Assembly (NCBI GenBank): GCA_002409365.1
Contig: DHUW01000049.1
Span: 7,488 to 25,412, forward strand
From: Anaerolineaceae bacterium UBA5224
GTDB taxonomy: Bacteria > Chloroflexota > Anaerolineae > Anaerolineales > Anaerolineaceae
DNA: 17,925 nucleotides
Direction of reading: 5' to 3'
The position numbers and the translations under genes are program-made. Under the pieces are notes generated by a model. It saw only the letters and a program-made list of their open reading frames with translations. It did not search any database and was not told the DNA's origin. Positions 13,475 to 17,925 of this stretch are shown here, in pieces (the stretch's first letter is position 1; each line of letters begins with the position of its first letter).

Positions 13475-14860
13475 ATGAGCAACCAAGTCATTGATTTATT
13501 GAAACAATTGCGTCAGGCTGCCCTCAAGCGAAACTTGATGGCGCTCATCAGCTATCACGAAGAAGACAGCTACCTGATGCGCTTCGCCAACTCGTCGATT
13601 TCACTGAATACCAACGAGCACTTGATCTCGCTTGATTTCATCGCCTTTGATGGTCGCAAAAAAGCCAGCTACAGCATGATCGTCAACCCCACCGATTTTG
13701 CCAGCATGGAAAAAGGTCTGGACATTTTGGCAGAAATGCTGCCCCATGCCCAACCGCTCACTTACGACCCCACTTTCCCGGTCTACACGCGCGATGTGGT
13801 CGATGAGCGTTCCTTTGACCCCTTCATGTGTGAGCTGACAAACGAAGAGCGTTTGGCTTACTTCAACACCCTGGGAGAAGGGCTGGAGAGTGATGATGTC
13901 AAACTGAGCGGTATCTTCAGCAGCGGTACCACCACCACTGCCACTATTACCACCGCCAATGAATTCACCCAATACTTCCGCGCCACAGACGCCCAAATCA
14001 CTGCTGTTCTTTCCTCCGAGAGCCTCAAATGGGAAGTCAACGCCGAGCAAAGCGCCCAGATGAAGAAAGACCTCGACGCCCGCAGCCTGCACGCCGACCT
14101 GGCGCTCCTGGTGCAGAACTACCAGCAGGATCAGGCCGTGCAGCTACCGGTTGGCAAATATACCGTCGTGCTTGGTCCGGCTGCCACAGCTGAACTGGTG
14201 CAAATCATGAGTTACTACGCCATGACCGGCAGTGCCCTGATGCAGGGTTATTCTTTCTTAAAGGAAGAAGATCAGGGAAAACAAGTCTTCTCAGATCAAT
14301 TCAACCTGATCGATGACCCACGCGATGTCGAAATCTTCGGGCAGGAAGCTGACCGCTTCGGTTTGACAAGACAACCCTTCCCACTGGTTTCGGAAGGTCA
14401 ATTCCAGGCTTTCATGTGGGACCAGGATTCAGCCGATGAGTTCGGCAAAACTCCCACCGGGCATGACGTCAGCCGCACCAGCCTGGTGATAAACGCCGGT
14501 ACTGAGCCAATCGAGAGCTTGAAAGACCTGTGCGAAATGCCGCGCGACGAAGACATCCTCTACATTCCTTATATCCACTACATGAATGTCGTCAACCCTT
14601 CACAGGGCATGATGACCGGCTCCAGCCGCTTTGGTGCGCTGTTTTTGAAGAAGGACGGCAGTGTTCAGGTGCCTTATAACGTTCGCCTCACCCAGAAATT
14701 CACTGATTTCTTCGGTAAGAACATCCTTTGGATGAGCAAAAAGCAAGTCGCCTACAACGTCTCCAGCAGTTATGGTCGCCGCGACCCAACGGCTTTGAGG
14801 GTACCGCGCTTTGTGTGCGTAAAGGATATCGAAATTTCGCACTCAAATCCGTCGTATTGA
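13475..14860 (+). CDS. tldE: TldE/PmbA-type partner subunit
   Basis: The second subunit of the protease, 461 residues, about the length of E. coli TldE/PmbA. It lacks HExxxH; the corresponding region reads AATAELVQIMSYYAMTG, as expected for the non-catalytic partner that completes the chamber. The C-terminal part has typical family segments: TPTGHDVSRTSLVINAGTEPIESL, MNVVNPSQGMMTGSSRFGALFL and the final VPRFVCVKDIEI. It starts at an ATG 2 nt after the tldD stop, and its Shine-Dalgarno (AGGAGAG) lies inside the end of tldD, a clear sign of translational coupling. It ends about 25 nt before a repeat-rich convergent boundary with the four-helix-bundle gene. Confidence 0.9.
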   Translation: MSNQVIDLLKQLRQAALKRNLMALISYHEEDSYLMRFANSSISLNTNEHLISLDFIAFDGRKKASYSMIVNPTDFASMEKGLDILAEMLPHAQPLTYDPTFPVYTRDVVDERSFDPFMCELTNEERLAYFNTLGEGLESDDVKLSGIFSSGTTTTATITTANEFTQYFRATDAQITAVLSSESLKWEVNAEQSAQMKKDLDARSLHADLALLVQNYQQDQAVQLPVGKYTVVLGPAATAELVQIMSYYAMTGSALMQGYSFLKEEDQGKQVFSDQFNLIDDPRDVEIFGQEADRFGLTRQPFPLVSEGQFQAFMWDQDSADEFGKTPTGHDVSRTSLVINAGTEPIESLKDLCEMPRDEDILYIPYIHYMNVVNPSQGMMTGSSRFGALFLKKDGSVQVPYNVRLTQKFTDFFGKNILWMSKKQVAYNVSSSYGRRDPTALRVPRFVCVKDIEISHSNPSY

Positions 14861-14891
14861 TATCAGCGAACAGGGAACAGGGAAGATCATA

Positions 14892-14919
14892 GCTGATAGC
14901 TCATAGCTGATGGCTGATA
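14892..14919. repeat. Heptad tandem repeat, left array
   Basis: Four units: GCTGATA, GCTCATA, GCTGATG, GCTGATA. It is the inverted counterpart of the array at 15423-15471, preceded by a partial unit from 14886 and by the AACAGGGAACAGGG stretch. Confidence 0.8.
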
Positions 14920-14937
14920 GGAAAAGAAGAAAAGTGA

Positions 14938-14984
14938 AAAACGATTGATAGCTTATCGCTCAGGGATAAGCTATCAATCGTTTT
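14938..14984. terminator. Perfect 20-bp hairpin, bidirectional terminator between tldE and the four-helix-bundle gene
   Basis: A perfect 20-bp stem (14938-14957 with 14965-14984) encloses a 7-nt loop. Its outer four pairs are A-T, so A-runs and T-runs flank the core in both directions, and on the minus strand more T-rich sequence follows. The stop codon of the four-helix-bundle gene (14976-14974) lies inside the stem. It suits termination from both convergent genes. Confidence 0.75.
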
Positions 14985-15351
14985 CGAGGCTGTTAATTAA
15001 TCCATTTAGCATCTTCGCAATTTCGATTGATCGCTGTTCCAGTTCTTGAAACGTTTCACTTTTAAACCAGTTGCGCAAGCGAAATAATTCAAGCAGCGTC
15101 AAGGTTTCATATAAGGATCCGCGTGAAACATGCAAAAAATGAACGAATTCTTTCCTGGAATTTCTTCCTTTTCCCTCTGCAATGTTCATTGGAATAGAAG
15201 TCGCTGCTGCTTCGAGTTGTTCAAACAAGCGATAGTGCTTGCGTGGAGTATCCAAAACCTCAATTAGACTGATGACAGCATTGGCAAAATCCATGCTTTT
15301 CTGCCAGACAATTAAGTCTTTGTATGCCAACTGTCCACCATTGGATTGCAT
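14974..15351 (-). CDS. Four-helix-bundle protein of the S23/IVP family
   Basis: A 125-residue alpha-helical protein with the family pattern: AYKDLIVWQKSMDFA (9-23), LFEQLEAAATSIPMNIAEGKGR (42-63), EFVHFLHVSRGSLYETLTLLEL (68-89) and a final amphipathic helix. The SIP-x-NIAEG and EF-x-x-FL-x-x-x-x-GS-x-x-E motifs are diagnostic. Relatives include proteins encoded in intervening sequences of 23S rRNA genes and are structurally related to the Avd accessory protein of diversity-generating retroelements. No reverse transcriptase or template repeat is visible here, and the function is unknown. The ATG has a strong GGAGG five nt upstream. It is enclosed by inverted heptad arrays, and its stop codon lies in a 20-bp hairpin. 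Confidence 0.9.
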   Translation of the reverse strand: MQSNGGQLAYKDLIVWQKSMDFANAVISLIEVLDTPRKHYRLFEQLEAAATSIPMNIAEGKGRNSRKEFVHFLHVSRGSLYETLTLLELFRLRNWFKSETFQELEQRSIEIAKMLNGLINSLEND

Positions 15352-15422
15352 CTACTCCTCCGATTCATGCAATTTTACAGGAAATCTCTCTCTTTTGCTC
15401 TTTTCTTCATTTTTTCTTTTCC

Positions 15423-15473
15423 TATGAGCCATCAGCTATCACCTATCAGCTATGAGCCATCAGCTATGAGCTA
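15423..15473. repeat. Heptad tandem repeat, right array
   Basis: Seven in-phase 7-bp units from 15423: TATGAGC, CATCAGC, TATCACC, TATCAGC, TATGAGC, CATCAGC, TATGAGC. Consensus YATSASC. Alternating unit types give a secondary 14- and 28-bp period. The array overlaps the 3' end and stop codon of the ROK kinase gene. Confidence 0.9.
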
Positions 15474-16359
15474 ATTCCCCCAAAGCCTTACCGCCTAAAA
15501 TCCCCGACCGAATGCCCAACCCTGGTGGGACGATGTATTCATCAATCCTCTCCAAAATCTCTGGCACATGGATATACCCATTCAAATATTCCAATGTTTT
15601 TTGCCTGATCATTGGGAACATAAAATCCGCGTTCATCACCCCACCGCCCAAAATGATCCTTTGCGGCGCGAGCGTGCAGACCACTCCCTGCATTGCCAGT
15701 GCAATATAGCCAGCTTCAAGCTCCCAGGCAGGGTGCCCGGGCTCCAGCGTTTCTGCCGGCACCCCCCACCTGGCTTTCATCGCCGGACCGCTTGCCAAGC
15801 CCTCAAAGCAATCACCATGAAATGGGCAATTTCCCGCAAAACTCTCATCGCCCGCAATGCGCGGAATGCGGGTATGTCCCATTTCCGGGTGCATTAGACC
15901 ATGCAGCAATTGCCCGTTCACCATGGCTCCCCCGCCGATACCGGTACCAATCGTGAAATAAACCACGTCGCTCAGACCCTGCCCTGCACCCCAGAAAGAT
16001 TCTGCCAGGGCGGCGCCGTTCACGTCTGTGTCAAAACCAACTGGAATACCAAGACCTTGTTCAAAAAATCCAGCCACGTCGGTGAAAGCCCAGCCCGGTT
16101 TGGGGGTCGCTAAAATTTGTCCATAGTCCGGAGAACCACGGCGCGCAGCCAAAGGTCCAAAGCAGGCGATCCCCAGCGCAGTAAGACCCCCCAACAAAGC
16201 TCCCTGTTGCTTGAAAAAGTCCAGGCATGCCCCAAGGGTTTGCGCAGGTGTGGTGGTTGGGATCCGGTTCTCCACCAGGATCTGGTTCTCCTGGTCGATC
16301 ACAGCACAGACAAACTTCGTCCCCCCACCTTCAATACTGCCGAATAATTTCCCGCTCAT
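15460..16359 (-). CDS. ROK-family sugar kinase, probable fructokinase
   Basis: This enzyme phosphorylates a sugar with ATP, probably fructose to fructose 6-phosphate, in the cytoplasm. The 299-residue protein starts with the phosphate loop (GSIEGGGTKFVCAV, 7-20). It has the catalytic-base region FDTDVNGAALAE (109-120, D112), the TIGTGIGGG loop (137-144) and the ROK zinc site: H162 in GHTR and C178, H181, C184 in CPFHGDC. The following FEGLASGPA is characteristic of the B. subtilis GmuE (YdhR)-type fructokinase subgroup. The ATG at 16359 with AGAGG upstream is preferred over the longer upstream ORF, because MSGKLFGSIEGGGTK is where relatives begin. The last residues (about ELAHS) and the stop codon are encoded by the 7-bp repeat array, so the native C-terminus may have been replaced. 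Fructose specificity is inferred from subgroup motifs. Confidence 0.9.
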   Translation of the reverse strand: MSGKLFGSIEGGGTKFVCAVIDQENQILVENRIPTTTPAQTLGACLDFFKQQGALLGGLTALGIACFGPLAARRGSPDYGQILATPKPGWAFTDVAGFFEQGLGIPVGFDTDVNGAALAESFWGAGQGLSDVVYFTIGTGIGGGAMVNGQLLHGLMHPEMGHTRIPRIAGDESFAGNCPFHGDCFEGLASGPAMKARWGVPAETLEPGHPAWELEAGYIALAMQGVVCTLAPQRIILGGGVMNADFMFPMIRQKTLEYLNGYIHVPEILERIDEYIVPPGLGIRSGILGGKALGELAHS

Positions 16360-16439
16360 TTTAACCTCTGAACAAATAATGATGCTTAATCTTACCAAGC
16401 AATCCCTAGACATATTAATTCAATTTTAAAACTAGCACT

Positions 16440-16672
16440 TTAATGTAGATCAAGTTGTGGTGCCTGTATTAGGAGTTTATCGGAAATTGTATTAAAGATT
16501 ACCACCCCTCGACCGTAGTATTCAGTACTGCCACCTATGTAAGGGAGACCCCTGCCCTGGTTAGGGTCCACGGTCTCCCGCAACCTCCTAAAAAAACCAA
16601 CGGACGCATGGATCCTATCAGTTTTTCTGCCAGGGTTAAGCCGTCCCCTATAGAACACTTGCTGTTTTCTTC
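16440..16672. other. Unassigned intergenic segment with a stable hairpin (possible structured RNA or gene remnant)
   Basis: Most of the 348-bp gap between the divergent ROK kinase and DUF62 genes. It contains GGGAGACC (16543-16550) pairing with GGTCTCCC (16572-16579), with an inner CCCT-GGTT-AGGG hairpin, and a CAGTACTG palindrome nearby. A minus-strand open frame (112 codons in all) crosses it, but its N-terminal third is antisense to the DUF62 gene and the product resembles nothing I know. I do not recognise an RNA family. It differs from the repeats elsewhere in the window. Confidence 0.4.
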
Positions 16673-16700
16673 TTGACTTGAATAAGAGTAGGGTTAAACT
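16673..16700 (+). promoter_or_regulatory. Promoter of the DUF62 gene, apparently leaderless
   Basis: TTGACT (16673-16678) and TAAACT (16695-16700) are separated by 16 nt, and the ATG at 16708 follows 7 nt after the -10. Transcription would start at or within a base or two of the start codon. There is no Shine-Dalgarno in the intervening TAAATCT. Confidence 0.6.
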
Positions 16701-16707
16701 TAAATCT

Positions 16708-17499
16708 ATGAATCTCTTAACCATCACCACTGACTTTGGTAACCTCAACGGTTTCACCGGCACGATGAAAGGCGTCATTTACGGCATTGACCCGCACGCC
16801 CAAATCGTAGATATCACCCACGAAATCCCCGCGCAAGACGTTCGCTCCGGCGCGATCGCCCTCTGGCGCGCTGTGCCCTATTTTCCTGCCGGCACTGTCC
16901 ACATCGCCGTGATTGACCCCGGTGTTGGCACCGCCCGCCGACCGATCGCCGCACAGTTGGGCGATCAATTTTTTGTCATGCCCGACAACGGCCTGATCAC
17001 CCCCCTGCTGGAAGATGCCGAAGCCGCCGGCAAACCGATCAAAATTGTCCACCTCGATAAGCCTGAATACTGGCTGCCTACGGTTTACACCACTTTCCAC
17101 GGTCGCGATATTTTCGCACCCAGCGGTGCCCATCTCGCCAACGGCGTCCCCCTCGAATCCATGGGCACGCTTATCACCGATCCCGTACGTAAACCCCTGC
17201 CCAAGCCAACCAAAACCGCAGCAGGCTACAACGCCAACATCCTCCTGATCGATGTTTTCGGCAACTGTTCCACCAACCTAAGCGTCTCGCAGGTGCCAGA
17301 CCTTGGCAAGGTAACCTTAAAAGTCAGAGATGCAATCATCGAAGAGATCGTGCCCTCCTACGGTCACCGCAAACCTGGTGACCTGGTGGCAGTGACCGAT
17401 AGTGAAGGTTTCGTTGAAATCGCCGTTGTCAATGGCAGTGCCGCCCGCCAGTATGGTATCCAGCTCGATGACCCCGTAGAGGTCGTTTTTCATGACTGA
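16708..17499 (+). CDS. SAM hydroxide adenosyltransferase (DUF62; adenosine-forming SAM hydrolase)
   Basis: This family splits S-adenosylmethionine with water to adenosine and methionine, and is related to the fluorinase and chlorinase. The 263-residue protein has the N-terminal TTDFG (7-11), HIAVIDPGVGTARRPI with D70 and R77, MPDNGL (91-96) and FHGRDIFAP with H131. D70, R77 and H131 match the Asp-Arg-His triad that activates water in archaeal DUF62 proteins; the halide-binding features of the fluorinase are not expected with this triad. The C-terminal beta-barrel domain (IDVFGNCSTNL onward) is present. The ATG at 16708 is chosen over an in-frame TTG at 16678 because the TTG overlaps the -35 box. 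The stop overlaps the next gene by 8 nt. The physiological role of these enzymes is poorly understood. Confidence 0.93.
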   Translation: MNLLTITTDFGNLNGFTGTMKGVIYGIDPHAQIVDITHEIPAQDVRSGAIALWRAVPYFPAGTVHIAVIDPGVGTARRPIAAQLGDQFFVMPDNGLITPLLEDAEAAGKPIKIVHLDKPEYWLPTVYTTFHGRDIFAPSGAHLANGVPLESMGTLITDPVRKPLPKPTKTAAGYNANILLIDVFGNCSTNLSVSQVPDLGKVTLKVRDAIIEEIVPSYGHRKPGDLVAVTDSEGFVEIAVVNGSAARQYGIQLDDPVEVVFHD

Positions 17500-17925
17500 T
17501 GCCCGACCGCTGCCCCTGGTAGTCAAAGATCTCACTTTCCAGTACCATAGCCGCAGCATACCTGCCATCCAAAACCTGAACCTGCAGCTCGAACCCGGTC
17601 AGGTCATGCTCCTGGCTGGTTCTTCCGGGTGCGGTAAAACCACCCTGATGCGCTGCATCAATGGTCTAATTCCGCACTCCTACAGCGGAGAAATGAGCGG
17701 TGAGATCCTGGTCCACGGGCAATCAATCGATGGAATGGGACTTTCCCAAATTTCGACCCATGTGGGAACCCTTTTACAGGACCCGGAACGTCAAATCTTA
17801 GGCACCTACGTACTTAACGAAGTCTGTTTTGGACTCGAATCGCAGGGCATGTCCCGCGAAGAGATGCTGCCCAGAGCCTGCAAAGCGCTGGAGCGGCTGC
17901 ACATCCTTCACCTCAAAGATAAAGA
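17492..17925 (+). CDS. ABC/ECF transporter ATP-binding protein, N-terminal part
   Basis: The first 144 residues of an ABC ATPase cut by the right edge. Walker A is GSSGCGKTT (43-51), followed by LMRCINGLIPHSYSGEMSGEI and a Q-loop in LLQDPERQIL (Q96). The NGLIPH and Q-DPE-x-Q patterns are typical of energy-coupling-factor (EcfA/CbiO) ATPases for vitamins and metals. The signature and Walker B would lie beyond the window. The ATG overlaps the DUF62 stop region by 8 nt (ATGACTGA), implying coupled translation. The substrate cannot be deduced here; the S and T components should follow downstream. A purine or SAM-related nutrient would suit the neighbour but is speculation. Confidence 0.8.
   Translation, partial: MTDARPLPLVVKDLTFQYHSRSIPAIQNLNLQLEPGQVMLLAGSSGCGKTTLMRCINGLIPHSYSGEMSGEILVHGQSIDGMGLSQISTHVGTLLQDPERQILGTYVLNEVCFGLESQGMSREEMLPRACKALERLHILHLKDK

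Larger units (their letters stand above)
14886..15474 (-). mobile_element. Candidate four-helix-bundle cassette with inverted heptad-repeat ends
   Basis: Both ends consist of 7-bp repeats facing inwards. A 24-bp core at the inner edge (14905-14928) matches the reverse complement of 15414-15437 at 23 of 24 positions and includes the exact 12-mer ATAGGAAAAGAA; the outer edges of the two cores are 533 bp apart. The only gene inside is the four-helix-bundle gene. The same heptads occur without the gene at 6637-6654 and 11969-11982. No target duplication was identified. Mobility is inferred from structure only. Confidence 0.5.

Noticed and set aside
12018..14860. RiPP biosynthesis cluster around tldD/tldE
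   Set aside because: No precursor peptide, cyclase, radical SAM or dedicated transporter gene adjoins the pair; the nearby small genes are repeat-associated.
14974..15351. Diversity-generating retroelement suggested by an Avd-like four-helix bundle
   Set aside because: No reverse transcriptase, template repeat or variable repeat is visible, and the protein fits the S23/IVP family.
16440..16778. A 112-codon minus-strand ORF in the ROK-DUF62 gap
   Set aside because: Its start lies inside the DUF62 gene on the opposite strand, and it has no known domain or ribosome binding site; kept only as an unexplained segment.

Overview
The window looks like chromosomal DNA of an anaerobic bacterium, most likely Chloroflexota (class Anaerolineae). 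This is inferred from the gene set: a selenocysteine-type SelD, a MacB-like exporter with a CARDB-type secreted partner and a Yip1 protein, TldD/TldE, a DUF62 protein next to an ECF-type ATPase, and many GC-rich palindromic intergenic repeats. No rRNA or tRNA gene is present to settle the taxonomy.

Layout: (i) 1-713, minus, the N-terminal part of a BaiN/HI0933-type flavoprotein, cut by the window edge. (ii) 714-1084, a repeat-rich gap. (iii) 1115-2428, plus, an MFS transporter. (iv) 2615-3694, minus, selD with an in-frame UGA at the catalytic position and a hairpin behind it that fits a bacterial SECIS. (v) 3956-6001, minus, ftsH, followed by a strong intrinsic terminator. (vi) 6002-6681, a 680-bp gap full of dispersed repeats. 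(vii) 11177-6682, minus, a tight four-gene operon: Yip1 membrane protein, ABC ATPase, secreted CARDB-like protein, FtsX/MacB-like permease. (viii) 11308-11948, a small DUF559 endonuclease gene between inverted palindromic repeats. (ix) 12018-14860, plus, the tldD-tldE metalloprotease pair. (x) 14886-15474, a four-helix-bundle (S23/IVP) gene between inverted arrays of a 7-bp repeat. (xi) 15460-16359, minus, a ROK-family fructokinase-like gene whose last codons and stop lie inside that repeat. (xii) 16360-16707, a divergent gap with an unexplained structured segment. (xiii) 16708-17925, plus, a DUF62 SAM hydrolase overlapping the start of an ECF-type ATPase cut by the right edge.

The most unusual feature is a shared architecture. 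Two unrelated 121-125 aa genes, a Vsr-like DUF559 nuclease and a four-helix-bundle protein, each sit in a roughly 520-590 bp cassette bounded by inverted copies of a repeat family that also occurs without a gene elsewhere in the window. This resembles REP/RAYT arrangements, but with different proteins. It suggests, without proving, that these are small mobile or domesticated repeat-associated elements. A second theme is -10-like hexamers 6-9 nt from the start codon of several genes, consistent with leaderless transcription.
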